Positions 1 through 8,008 of a DNA stretch of 64,000 nucleotides are shown here, one piece after another. Position numbers and translations under genes: made by a program. How positions within the stretch are numbered: position 1 is the first letter of the stretch; each line of letters starts with the position of its first letter. The stretch lies in assembly GCA_036625225.1 (NCBI GenBank), contig JAZKUF010000002.1:930001-994000 (forward strand). The letters are read 5' to 3'. Origin of the DNA: Accumulibacter jenkinsii (GTDB taxonomy: Bacteria; Pseudomonadota; Gammaproteobacteria; Burkholderiales; Rhodocyclaceae). The notes under the pieces were generated by a model that saw only the letters and a list, made by a program, of their open reading frames with translations, was not told where the DNA came from and did no database searches.

Positions 1-459
1 GCGGATCATTTCGACCTGTCGGAGGCTGTCGCCGAAGTCCTCGCGCGCCAGGATCTCGAAGGCCAGCGACTGCAGGCTGTCGCCCACCAGCAGGGCGGTG
101 GCCGGGTCGTACTCGACATGGCAGGTCGGTCGACCCCGGCGCAGGACATCGTCGTCCATGCACGGCAGGTCATCATGCACCAGCGAATAGCTGTGCACCA
201 GTTCGACGGCGCTGGCGACGATTTCGAGTCGCGGCAACGGCGCAGCAGTCAGTTCACCGGCGGCAAAAACGAGCAGGGGCCGCACCCGCTTGCCGCCGTC
301 CAGGCTGGCATAGCGCATCGCCTGGTGCAGGCGGGCCGGAATCGCCTCGCCCGGCGGCAGGCAGCGGATCAGCGCGGCTTCGACCTGTGCCTGAACGCCG
401 CGCATCCAGTCGGCAAAAGGGGGCGTCGTGTGGGCTGACTGGGGGGGTGCGATGCTCAT
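1..459 (-). CDS. ispA: (2E,6E)-farnesyl diphosphate synthase, 3' end missing (window edge)
   Basis: Short-chain trans-prenyl diphosphate synthase that condenses IPP with DMAPP and then GPP to give farnesyl-PP in the cytosol, feeding quinone, undecaprenyl and hopanoid synthesis. I translated 153 codons from an ATG at 457-459. The substrate-binding sequence GGKRVRPLLVF is at about residues 53-63, and the first aspartate-rich motif DDLPCMDDD follows HSYSLVH. The spacing of this motif (DDxxxxD) is typical of bacterial short-chain enzymes. The start codon overlaps the xseB stop by 4 bp (ATGA), so the two are translationally coupled. The second aspartate motif lies beyond the left edge. In relatives dxs usually follows. 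IspB at 53.5 kb is the long-chain paralogue. Confidence 0.93.
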   Translation of the reverse strand, partial: MSIAPPQSAHTTPPFADWMRGVQAQVEAALIRCLPPGEAIPARLHQAMRYASLDGGKRVRPLLVFAAGELTAAPLPRLEIVASAVELVHSYSLVHDDLPCMDDDVLRRGRPTCHVEYDPATALLVGDSLQSLAFEILAREDFGDSLRQVEMIR

Positions 460-743
460 CTCGTTTCTCCGCCATCGGGCTCGAAATCGCGTAGCGTGCC
501 ATTCTCGAGGATCTGGATCTGCCGTTCGGCGTCGCCGAGTTGCTGCTGGCAATGCCGCAACAGCTCGCTGCCGCGTCGATACGCAGCCAGCGACTCCTCG
601 AGCGGCAGTCGCCCCCCCTCCATGTTCTGGACGATCTGCTCCAGTTCGGCCAGGGCGATTTCGAATTTGAGTCCACCGACGGCACTGTCGGCGGTGCCGG
701 AAGCCGTAGCGTCGGCAGGGATCACGGGCTTGGATCGTGGCAT
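456..743 (-). CDS. xseB: exodeoxyribonuclease VII small subunit
   Basis: Small subunit of ExoVII, which degrades single-stranded DNA to acid-insoluble oligonucleotides in complex with several copies around XseA. The 95-residue product shows the family core FEIALAELEQIVQNMEGG followed by PLEESLAAYRRGSELLRHCQ, a helical hairpin typical of XseB. The length is slightly above the usual 75-85 because of a variable N-terminus. I start at the ATG at 743; an in-frame TTG at 761 would add six residues and neither has a strong Shine-Dalgarno. The gene precedes ispA and overlaps it by 4 bp, the classical xseB-ispA-dxs order. xseA is not in the window. Confidence 0.92.
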   Translation of the reverse strand: MPRSKPVIPADATASGTADSAVGGLKFEIALAELEQIVQNMEGGRLPLEESLAAYRRGSELLRHCQQQLGDAERQIQILENGTLRDFEPDGGETR

Positions 744-1001
744 GGGAAAGACGCCGGTCAAACCGGCGAAAATAGCCTATTAGTAGGCTTGCGGTCAAAT
801 CAAAAACGTCGGCAATATTCCACTGCCTTGCGCGACCGGCGGCGGCGAAGGAAAAACCGGCGACCGCCGTTGCCGGCGAGCCCTTGCCGTGGCAGCCGCT
901 CGACCGCCATTCGCCTGCCCGCTGTCGCGGGAACAGCCCAAGGCCGATGCCGCCGCAGCGGACTGGTGCTAAACTGGCCCGATCAAAAAAGGGAGCCTGC
1001 C

Positions 1002-1373
1002 ATGATCGTCATAGAACAGCAACCGAAACGCGTCGAAGTCACGGTTTACGCGGAATTCACGCTGGCGGACTACAAGGAATTCGAGGATGCGGTCAATCAC
1101 GCGATTCAGTTCGAGGGGCCGGTCGATCTGCTCTTCGATCTGCGCGAAATGGCCGACTTCACCCTGGATGTCGCCTGGGAAGACATCGTCTTTGCGCGCG
1201 CCCACGCCAACGATTTCAGCCGCATTGCAGTCCTCACCCACAGCCAGTGGGTCGCCTGGAGCGCCTGGCTGTCACAGATGTTCGTCCGCGCCGAGATGCG
1301 CATCTTCGACGAGGAAGCCGACGCGCGGGCCTGGCTCGCCGCAGGCGGAGAAGAAGCCGAAGGGCCGGCATGA
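1002..1373 (+). CDS. SpoIIAA-like / STAS-related protein
   Basis: Protein of 123 residues resembling the SpoIIAA-like family, whose fold is close to STAS domains of anti-sigma antagonists and which in proteobacteria is usually a stand-alone protein of unknown role. Visible features are alternating beta strands and helices: VEVTVYAEFTLADYKEFE, then LLFDLREMADFTLDVAWED, then RIAVLTHSQWVAW, then an acidic C-terminal helix. There is no obvious conserved Ser/Thr phosphoacceptor of the classical STAS type. A GGGAG ribosome site sits 7 bases before the ATG. The stop overlaps the start of the sulfurtransferase gene (ATGA), so the two are probably made together. A possible -10 (TAAACT at 970-975) precedes it without a good -35. 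The function cannot be assigned. Confidence 0.8.
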   Translation: MIVIEQQPKRVEVTVYAEFTLADYKEFEDAVNHAIQFEGPVDLLFDLREMADFTLDVAWEDIVFARAHANDFSRIAVLTHSQWVAWSAWLSQMFVRAEMRIFDEEADARAWLAAGGEEAEGPA

Positions 1374-2224
1374 ACCCGCTGATCGACAGCGCAACGCTCG
1401 CCGGGCATCTGGATGACCCGGACTGGCGGGTCTTCGACTGCCGCCATCTGCTCAGCGACCCCACTGCCGGCGAACAGGCTTACCGCGCGGCACACCTGCC
1501 GGGAGCATCGTTCCTGCATCTCGATCGCGACCTGTCGGGACCGATGAGCGGCCGCAACGGGCGCCATCCCTTGCCCGATCCGGGGCGGCTGGCAAAAAGG
1601 CTGGGCGCGGCGGGGGTGGGTGCAGCGACGCAGGTGGTCGCCTATGACGATGCCGGCGGCGCTTTTGCCGCCCGCCTGTGGTGGTTGCTGCGCTGGATCG
1701 GCCATGATCGTGTCGCCGTGCTCGACGGCGGGATCGAGCGCTGGAAAGCGCAGGGCAGACCGCTGACGACGGAGGTCGAGGCGCCCATCCCGGCCGTGCT
1801 CGAAGTCAGGCTGCAGGATCGGGTGGTGAGCAGCGACGAACTGCTTGCCGATCTCGATGGCCGCCGGCTGTGCCTGATCGATGCCCGCAGTCCCGACCGT
1901 TTTCGGGGCGAGAACGAAACCCTCGACCCGGTTGGCGGGCACATTCCCGGTGCGCACAACCGTTTTTTTCGCGACAACCTCGACGCCGACGGCGCTTTTC
2001 GGCCGGCCGCAGAACTGCGTCGCGAATTCCTCTCGCTGCTCGCCGGCGTCGAATCGACCGCCGTGGTGATGGCCTGCGGTTCCGGCGTCACCGCCTGCCA
2101 CAATCTGCTGGCGATGGAACTGGCCGGTTTGCCGGGGGCTCGGCTCTACGCCGGTTCGTGGAGCGAATGGTGCAGCGATCCGGCCCGGCCGGTCGCCCGC
2201 GCGGCGAGCGCCGCGTCAATGTAA
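1370..2224 (+). CDS. sseA: two-domain rhodanese sulfurtransferase (SseA type)
   Basis: Thiosulfate or 3-mercaptopyruvate sulfurtransferase, which moves sulfane sulfur from donor to acceptor through a cysteine persulfide. The 284-residue protein has two rhodanese domains: an inactive N-terminal one (about 5-130, with VFDCRHLLSD and LDGGIERWKAQGRP) and a catalytic one (about 145-280, with LIDARSPDRFRGENE and GHIPGAHN). The active-site loop is CGSGVTA with the catalytic Cys at about 236. The CGSG start of the loop is closer to mercaptopyruvate sulfurtransferases than to the CRxGx[RT] loop of thiosulfate enzymes, so the substrate is uncertain. No signal peptide is seen, so it is probably cytosolic. 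It begins inside the stop of the SpoIIAA-like gene. Confidence 0.88.
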   Translation: MNPLIDSATLAGHLDDPDWRVFDCRHLLSDPTAGEQAYRAAHLPGASFLHLDRDLSGPMSGRNGRHPLPDPGRLAKRLGAAGVGAATQVVAYDDAGGAFAARLWWLLRWIGHDRVAVLDGGIERWKAQGRPLTTEVEAPIPAVLEVRLQDRVVSSDELLADLDGRRLCLIDARSPDRFRGENETLDPVGGHIPGAHNRFFRDNLDADGAFRPAAELRREFLSLLAGVESTAVVMACGSGVTACHNLLAMELAGLPGARLYAGSWSEWCSDPARPVARAASAASM

Positions 2225-2335
2225 CCCCAGGTCGGCGGCGACGTCGGCAATCTCGTCGGGCAGGTTCCCGAGGTGGGCGCCGATCATCGCCCGCCGGCGC
2301 AGACGAGGGTCGCCGCGGCGCTTGGTGTCGAGCAC
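2216..2335 (-). pseudogene. possible C-terminal gene remnant, 39 codons
   Basis: A short reading frame from a GTG at 2335 to a TGA at 2216-2218, between the convergent sulfurtransferase and FadH genes. It reads with protein-like composition (for example RAMIGAHLGNLPDEIADVAA) rather than the Arg/Ser/Pro-rich look of antisense frames in this GC-rich DNA. A TGA lies 12 bases upstream in frame, so nothing longer exists. I do not recognise the family. It could be the tail of a deleted gene, a real mini-protein, or chance. Confidence 0.2.
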
Positions 2336-2370
2336 CGCGGCGGGTCATTTGTGCGTGCCGGGCATGCGGC

Positions 2371-4395
2371 TCAGAGGATCGCCGCCAGACGCGTTCCCTG
2401 ATCGATTGCGCGCTTGGCGTCGAGTTCGTTGGCGACATCGGCGCCGCCGATCAGCGACAGCGGCACTCCGGCCGCGCGCAGGTCGGCTTCGAGCTCGCGG
2501 CGCGGTTCCTGGCCGGCGCAGACGATGACGTGGTCGACCGGCAGGCACTGGGGCTGACCATCGACGACGATGTGCAGACCGGCGTCGTCGATGCGCTCGT
2601 AGCTCACCCCGGAAAGCATATGCACACCACGCTTCTTGAGCAGGGTGCGACGAATCCAGCCGGTGGTCCTGGCGAGGCCGTCACCGACCTTGGCCGGCTT
2701 GCGCTGCAGGAGCCAGACCTCGCGCGGCGCCGCCTCGGGCAGCGCCGGCCTGAGGCCGCCGCGCCGGGTGAACTCGGGATCGATCCCCCATTCGTCCTGA
2801 AAACGCTCGATTTCGTCGCGATCGTCGTCGTTATGGGTCAGGAATTCCGCAACGTCGAAGCCGATCCCGCCGGCACCGATGATCGCCACCCGTTTGCCAG
2901 CCACGCGATAGCCTTCGATCAGGTCGGCGTAGGGGATCACCTTCTCGTGCGCGATGCCGGCGAGATCGGGTTGGCGCGCAACGATGCCGGTGGCGAGGAC
3001 GACATGCTCGAAACCGGCATCGGCCAGATCGGAGGCGGCACAATATCTGCCCAGTTCGCAGGTGACGCCGGCGTTGTTCAGGCGGCGATCGAAATAGCGC
3101 AGGGTTTCGCTGAACTCCTCCTTGCCGGGGATCCGGCGGGCGAGATTGAACTGGCCGCCGATGGCCGCCGCTTCGTCGAACAGGGTGACCCAGTGACCGC
3201 GTTCGGCGGCGGTCAGCGCGCACGCCATGCCAGCGGGTCCGGCACCGACGACGGCGATCCTCCTGGGCATTGCGGCCTTCCTGATCACCAGTTCGGTTTC
3301 CCGGCAGGCGCGCGGGTTGACCAGGCAGAAAGCCGGTCGGCCGGCGAAAATCTCGTCAAGACACGCCTGGTTGCAGGCGATGCAGGTGTTGATCTGGTCG
3401 GCATGGCCAGCCGCTGCCTTGTTGACGAAATCGGCGTCGGCAAGAAAAGGGCGGGCCATCGAGACCATGTCGGCGCAGCCGGAAGCGATCACCTCCTCGG
3501 CTACCGCCGGCGTGTTGATGCGGTTGGTGGTGACCAGGGGAATTCCGACCTCGCCCATCAGGCGCCGGGTCACCCAGGTGAAAGCGGCCCGCGGGACCAT
3601 CGTCGCGATGGTCGGAATGCGTGCTTCATGCCAGCCGATGCCGGTGTTGATGAGGGTGGCGCCGGCCGCTTCGATCGCCTTGGCCAGAGTCACGATTTCA
3701 TCCCAGGTGCTGCCGCCCTCGACCAGATCGAGCATCGACAGGCGGAAAATGATGATGAAGTCGAGCCCGGTCGCCGCCCGCACGCGAGCCACCGTCTCGG
3801 TGGCAAAGCGGCTGCGGTTCTCGAAGCTGCCGCCCCAGCGATCCTCGCGCAGATTGGTCTGCTGGGCGATGAACTGGTTGATCAGGTAACCTTCCGATCC
3901 CATCAGCTCGACACCGTCGTAGCCGGCGAACCGGGCGAGGCGGGCGCAGCGGACGTAGTCGTTGAGCGTGCGCTCGATCTCCTCTTCGGCGAGTTCGCGC
4001 GGGCGGATCGGCGAGATCGGCGCCTGCAGGGCCGACGGGGCGACGGCGCCGCGATGGTAGGCGTAGCGGCCCGTGTGGAGGATCTGCAGGGCGATCCTGC
4101 CGCCCGCCTGGTGCACGGCATCGGTGATCTGGCGGTGCTTTTCGGCCTGCGCCTCGTCTTCGAGAGTGGCTGCACCGGACATCACGACGCCGTCCTGGTT
4201 GGGGGCGATGCCACCGGTCACGATCAGCCCGACACCGCCCCGGGCGCGTTCGGCATAGAAAGCGGCGAGGCGGGTGAAGCCATCCGGCGCTTCTTCGAGG
4301 CCGGTATGCATCGAACCCATCAGCACGCGATTGCGCAGCGTCGTGAAGCCGAGGTTGAGCGGCGCAAGCAGATGGGGGTATGCGTGATGGTGCAT
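2371..4395 (-). CDS. fadH: NADPH-dependent 2,4-dienoyl-CoA reductase
   Basis: Iron-sulfur flavoenzyme that reduces 2,4-dienoyl-CoA during beta-oxidation of unsaturated fatty acids; the family also contains other enoate reductases. The 674-residue length matches E. coli FadH (672). The N-terminal half is an Old Yellow Enzyme TIM barrel (LLAPLNLGFTTLRNR near the start, then GYDGVELMGSEGYLINQF). A 4Fe-4S cluster motif CIACNQACLD with a later Cys in FCLVNPRACRE links to the C-terminal FAD/NAD(P)H module (AVVGAGPAGMACALTAAERG, then VAIIGAGGIGFDVAEFL). I chose the ATG at 4395 because AGGAGA precedes it by 8 bases; an upstream in-frame extension lacks these features. The gene is monocistronic, with a 120-bp gap to the chemoreceptor gene. 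Confidence 0.92.
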   Translation of the reverse strand: MHHHAYPHLLAPLNLGFTTLRNRVLMGSMHTGLEEAPDGFTRLAAFYAERARGGVGLIVTGGIAPNQDGVVMSGAATLEDEAQAEKHRQITDAVHQAGGRIALQILHTGRYAYHRGAVAPSALQAPISPIRPRELAEEEIERTLNDYVRCARLARFAGYDGVELMGSEGYLINQFIAQQTNLREDRWGGSFENRSRFATETVARVRAATGLDFIIIFRLSMLDLVEGGSTWDEIVTLAKAIEAAGATLINTGIGWHEARIPTIATMVPRAAFTWVTRRLMGEVGIPLVTTNRINTPAVAEEVIASGCADMVSMARPFLADADFVNKAAAGHADQINTCIACNQACLDEIFAGRPAFCLVNPRACRETELVIRKAAMPRRIAVVGAGPAGMACALTAAERGHWVTLFDEAAAIGGQFNLARRIPGKEEFSETLRYFDRRLNNAGVTCELGRYCAASDLADAGFEHVVLATGIVARQPDLAGIAHEKVIPYADLIEGYRVAGKRVAIIGAGGIGFDVAEFLTHNDDDRDEIERFQDEWGIDPEFTRRGGLRPALPEAAPREVWLLQRKPAKVGDGLARTTGWIRRTLLKKRGVHMLSGVSYERIDDAGLHIVVDGQPQCLPVDHVIVCAGQEPRRELEADLRAAGVPLSLIGGADVANELDAKRAIDQGTRLAAIL

Positions 4396-4515
4396 TGAAC
4401 AGTCTCCTGGGACGGTGTGAGCGTGACGTGGGTGATCAAAAATTATGCGAGCAATCGCTTGTCGGATTATTCTGGAGGGCTGTCCGGAGTGCAAGCAGAG
4501 GGCTGCGGGTTGCGG

Positions 4516-6150
4516 TCACACCCGATATTGCTCGACCGCCTTGCGCATGCGGCGAACGGTGGCACTCAGCGACTCGACCATGGTCTCGGTTTGCCGGGTC
4601 ACCGCCACGTTCTCGTCGGTCATCAGCGCGACGCGCTCGACGTTCTGAGCGAGTTCGGTCATCGCCGCCTGCTGCTGGCTCGAGGAGTGAGTGATCTCGC
4701 TGACCATGGCGACGGTGGTGCTCATCTGCTCGTTGATCCCGCGCAGCGCCTCGCGGGCTTCCTGCACCAGACGAACACTTTCCTCGACCTCGTGCGCGCC
4801 GCTGCGCATCCCGTCCACCGCCTGTCGGGTTTCGCTCTGGATGCTGCCGATCATCAGCGTGATTTCCTGTGTCGCCTTGCCGGTCCGTTCGGCGAGCTTG
4901 CGAACCTCGTCGGCGACCACCGAAAAGCCACGCCCCGCTTCGCCGGCACGTGCGGCCTCGATGGCCGCATTGAGCGCCAGCAGATTGGTCTGGTCAGCGA
5001 CTTCCTTGATCACCGCGACGATCCGGCTGATCTCCTCGGAGCGCTGGCCCAGCGACTCGACCTGCTGTGCCGAGGCCTTGACCGTCTCGGCCAGCGAGAG
5101 GATGGTCTTGCTCGCGCGCAGCGAAAGCTCCTCGCCCGCCTGGGCCACCGCACCGGCCTTGTGCGCCGCCGCCTCGGTACTGCCGGCATGCGTCGCCACC
5201 TCGCCGATCGACACCGTCACTTCCTCGACCGCTGCCGCCGACGCCGAAGTGGCTTCGCTTTGCACGATCGCCGACCGGTTGACGTCGTGCACGCCGGCCT
5301 GCACCTCGCGGTTGGCATTCTCGACCTGTTTCGCGCTGTCGGCCATGCCCTGCACCGTCGCCTGTACCGAGGCGATGAAGCGGTCGGCCAGGCGAGCGAC
5401 ACGTCCGATGATGTCGCGCCGGTTGATCCTGAGGCGCGTCTTGAGATCGCCGGTGGCCAGCACCGATTCGAGGTAGTCGGCCGTGGCGGTGAGGTCACGC
5501 GCGACCCGCGGCGTCACCCAGAACACGAAGAACAAGGCATAGAGCGCAGCGATGGCCGACAGCACGTTCTCCAAGTGAAGGAACAGCGGGCTTTCCGTCA
5601 GGCTGGCGAGCAGCGTCAGGAGGCCGGGGAGAATGGCCAGCAGACCCATGATCAGCATCTGCGTCGACAATCTGGTGAACCACTCGACGCCGCCCGGCAA
5701 GACCCGCACGATGCGGCCATGCTCGATGTGCAAGGATTTGTCGCCCTGCCGGATCCGGCGGTAAGCGGCTTCGGCGGCAGCAGTCTCCTCCCGGCTCGGC
5801 CGCGCGCGCACCGACTGGTAACCGACGACCTGGCCGTTTTCGCGCACCGGCGAGGCATTGGCGACGACCCAGTAGAAACCCCCGTCCTTGCGGCGGTTCT
5901 TGACCAGACCACGCCAGGGGCGACCCGCCATGAGGTCGGCCCAGAGGTCGGCGAAAGCCGCTTCCGGCATTTCGGGGTGGCGGACGAGGTTATGCGGCTG
6001 GCCGATCATCTCTTCGCGGGTGTAGCCGCTGATCCTGGCGAAAGCCTCGTTGGCTTCCTCGATCACTCCCTTGAGATTGGTACGGGAATAAATGAACTCA
6101 TCGTCGGGAACGATCGTTTCGGCCAGGGTCACTGGCTGATTATTTCTCAT
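4516..6150 (-). CDS. PAS-domain methyl-accepting chemotaxis protein (Aer-like)
   Basis: Transducer that signals to CheA/CheW from the inner membrane. The 544 residues contain an N-terminal cytoplasmic PAS domain (about 15-120: NLKGVIEEANEAFARISGYT, PHNLVRHPEMP, WRGLVKNRRKDGGFYWV), two adjacent membrane segments at about 165-184 and 195-214 with almost no periplasmic loop, a HAMP-like region, and the conserved signalling hairpin around NLLALNAAIEAARAGEAGRG. This is the architecture of Aer-type redox/energy sensors, whose PAS domain binds FAD; FAD binding here is inferred. The start is the ATG at 6150 with GGAG upstream. No C-terminal CheR-tethering pentapeptide is seen (the protein ends EQYRV). 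No che genes are nearby. Confidence 0.9.
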   Translation of the reverse strand: MRNNQPVTLAETIVPDDEFIYSRTNLKGVIEEANEAFARISGYTREEMIGQPHNLVRHPEMPEAAFADLWADLMAGRPWRGLVKNRRKDGGFYWVVANASPVRENGQVVGYQSVRARPSREETAAAEAAYRRIRQGDKSLHIEHGRIVRVLPGGVEWFTRLSTQMLIMGLLAILPGLLTLLASLTESPLFLHLENVLSAIAALYALFFVFWVTPRVARDLTATADYLESVLATGDLKTRLRINRRDIIGRVARLADRFIASVQATVQGMADSAKQVENANREVQAGVHDVNRSAIVQSEATSASAAAVEEVTVSIGEVATHAGSTEAAAHKAGAVAQAGEELSLRASKTILSLAETVKASAQQVESLGQRSEEISRIVAVIKEVADQTNLLALNAAIEAARAGEAGRGFSVVADEVRKLAERTGKATQEITLMIGSIQSETRQAVDGMRSGAHEVEESVRLVQEAREALRGINEQMSTTVAMVSEITHSSSQQQAAMTELAQNVERVALMTDENVAVTRQTETMVESLSATVRRMRKAVEQYRV

Positions 6151-6335
6151 CTGAGGCTCCGGTTCGTCTGCAAATCCCTGCGATAGTGCCCATTTGGCGT
6201 CGATCCGACAAGCCTCTCTTCGGCCTGTCGTTGCGTAGGCCGATGCCCGTTCACCCCTGGCGTGCGAAATCCCGGACAATGCTGCAAAAGTTGTCGATTT
6301 GCCGTCGCCTGCCGAGTTTCCCGCGGGTCGGGCAA

Positions 6336-6980
6336 ATGACTCATCCGAGCAGGGCGGAGGCCATGTACCACGGGGAAAGATTGAATGCCTGGACGCATCT
6401 GGTCGGAGCGCTGCTCGCGGTCGCGGGATCGGTTGTCCTGGTGGTGGTGGCCGCGCGGGGAGGCGATCCCTGGAAGATCGTCAGCACTTCGATCTATGGC
6501 GCCACGCTCATCCTGCTGTACAGCTTTTCGGCGCTCTACCACAGCTTTCGCGGGCCGACCAAGGACCTCCTGCGCAAACTGGATCACCAGAGCATCTATC
6601 TCCTGATCGCCGGCAGTTACACGCCATTCTGCCTGGTGACCTTGCGCGGTCCCTGGGGCTGGTCGCTGCTGGCGGTGGTCTGGGGGCTCGGTCTGCTCGG
6701 CGGCCTGCAGGAGTTGTGGCTGAAGAGCCCGGCGCGAATCCTGTCGGTAATCATCTATGTCGTGATGGGGTGGGCAGTTCTGGTGGCCCTGGTTCCCCTC
6801 ATGCAGGCCCTCGGCCAGGCGGGCTTCGCCTGGCTCGCCGCGGGCGGCGTGCTGTACACGACAGGGATCCTCTTCTATGTGCTCGACACCCGACTCAGGC
6901 ACGCGCATGGCGTATGGCACCTGTTCGTGCTTGGCGGCAGCGCGGCTCATTACTTCGCAATCCTGTTCTACGTGCTTTGA
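6336..6980 (+). CDS. hemolysin III / PAQR family membrane protein
   Basis: Seven-helix integral membrane protein of the HlyIII/PAQR family (YqfA, TrhA relatives). The bacterial members are not well characterised and the hemolysin name is historical. The 214 residues are mostly hydrophobic. The conserved early motif is HGERLNAWTHLVGA, followed by YSFSALYHSF (family Ser and His), LDHQSIYLLIAGSYTPF, and the C-terminal HGVWHLFVLGGSAAHY, whose His residues form the presumed metal site of the family. The start is uncertain: ATG 6336 is used here, but ATG 6363 follows GGCGGAGG and begins right at the conserved motif. The gene is divergent from the chemoreceptor gene and stands alone. Confidence 0.88.
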   Translation: MTHPSRAEAMYHGERLNAWTHLVGALLAVAGSVVLVVVAARGGDPWKIVSTSIYGATLILLYSFSALYHSFRGPTKDLLRKLDHQSIYLLIAGSYTPFCLVTLRGPWGWSLLAVVWGLGLLGGLQELWLKSPARILSVIIYVVMGWAVLVALVPLMQALGQAGFAWLAAGGVLYTTGILFYVLDTRLRHAHGVWHLFVLGGSAAHYFAILFYVL

Positions 6981-7081
6981 CGCGCATCCTTGCCGTGCTG
7001 CCGGCTCGCCCGACCTGCCGCGGCGACCTGACGGCGAATTCCGGCGAATTCAGCGATGCGCTCACCTCGTCGGCGCACGGG

Positions 7082-7651
7082 TCACTCACCCAGCGGGGTG
7101 ATCTTGTTGCCCTGCAGGCCGATCCCGGCCATCAGACCCTTCTGGCTGAAGATGAAAGCGTAGATGTCTTCCTTCGCGGTCGTTGAGGTCAGCGACTTGC
7201 CCATACCCTGGTCTACGACCACGATCGAGGGGCCAACGCCGACTTCCAGTCCCTCGTTCTGCTGCAGGGAAGCCAGCGCCTTTTCATTCATGAAGAACAT
7301 CGCGTAACCGAATTGCTGGGCGCCAGCCTGCAGTCCGTACGAAGCGCCCGCGGTGTTGTAATAGCCGACGGCGACGCCGTCCCTGAAGAGGACGCCGTCG
7401 CCGTACTGTCCGCCAACGACGAGACCGGCCTTGGTGATTTTCGGAAACACGAGTACCGCCACCGCATCTCTCGCCAAGGCTTTGGCCGCAATCACCTGCG
7501 CGGTCAAGGTCTGATAGGCAGTTCGCGCCTCACGTTCGAGCGCTGTCCGGTCCGCCGCGAGGACGGTCGCAGAGCCCAACAAAGTCGCGATGACGGCCAT
7601 CAGGAACAGCCTGCAGGCTTGCGCCACTGGCGAAGGAAATCTCTTGTTCAT
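7082..7651 (-). CDS. exported SYLF-domain (Ysc84-like) protein
   Basis: Small secreted protein of 189 residues. An N-terminal signal peptide (about residues 1-33, ending VLAA before DRTALERE) is followed by a SYLF/Ysc84 domain: VLVFPKITKAGLVVGGQYGDG, GYYNTAGASYGLQAGAQ, FGYAMFFMNEKAL, then VGVGPSIVVVDQG. Eukaryotic SYLF domains bind lipids and actin; bacterial copies are periplasmic or lipid-associated and of unknown role. The ATG at 7651 is preceded by GGAG at 8 bases. The leader GAGTGATTACCATGAAC is identical over 17 bases to that of pckG at 46.4 kb. The gene is convergent with the hemolysin-III gene. Confidence 0.87.
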   Translation of the reverse strand: MNKRFPSPVAQACRLFLMAVIATLLGSATVLAADRTALEREARTAYQTLTAQVIAAKALARDAVAVLVFPKITKAGLVVGGQYGDGVLFRDGVAVGYYNTAGASYGLQAGAQQFGYAMFFMNEKALASLQQNEGLEVGVGPSIVVVDQGMGKSLTSTTAKEDIYAFIFSQKGLMAGIGLQGNKITPLGE

Positions 7652-8008
7652 GGTAATCACTCCGTCAAAACGGGTCAGCAGGAAACGCTCGCACGAGCCA
7701 GTTGAACATCATAATCCAAATCATGCGCACCCGGGCACCGCGAAGCCAGGGGCAATTGAAAGTTTTTGGCCGCTGCTTCTCATGTCGGCAAGACTATAAT
7801 GTCGCGCGACGGTTTGCCGGCAAACGCGACAGACAGCTCGCTCTGTCCGACCTCAGGCCACAGCAGGTGGCTGGGTACCCGGCTCTCCAGGCTGCCCGGC
7901 CAGCTGTTCCCCGGTCCGGGAACGGTGCCCGGAGGCTCGCCTCGGGCCCGCCGGTCTGTCTGGTGGCCGGCGCAGCGGATCTATCGCCGATGAAAACGGG
8001 AGTCTGAA
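7652..8008. other. 357-bp intergenic region with a candidate -10 box
   Basis: Divergent spacer between the SYLF gene and ackA. On the plus strand a perfect TATAAT lies at 7795-7800, about 210 bases before ackA, but no convincing -35 is found 16-18 bases upstream (the nearest TTGGCC at 7766 is 23 bases away). No RNA gene, terminator or credible small ORF is seen. Confidence 0.35.

Noticed and set aside
1870..4398. Very long plus-strand open frame opposite fadH
   Set aside because: Antisense shadow in high-GC DNA; the minus-strand frame has the full FadH domain set, a ribosome site and the expected length.
4417..6186. Plus-strand open frame opposite the chemoreceptor gene
   Set aside because: Composition is the mirror of the receptor codons; the minus-strand product has PAS, membrane and signalling motifs.
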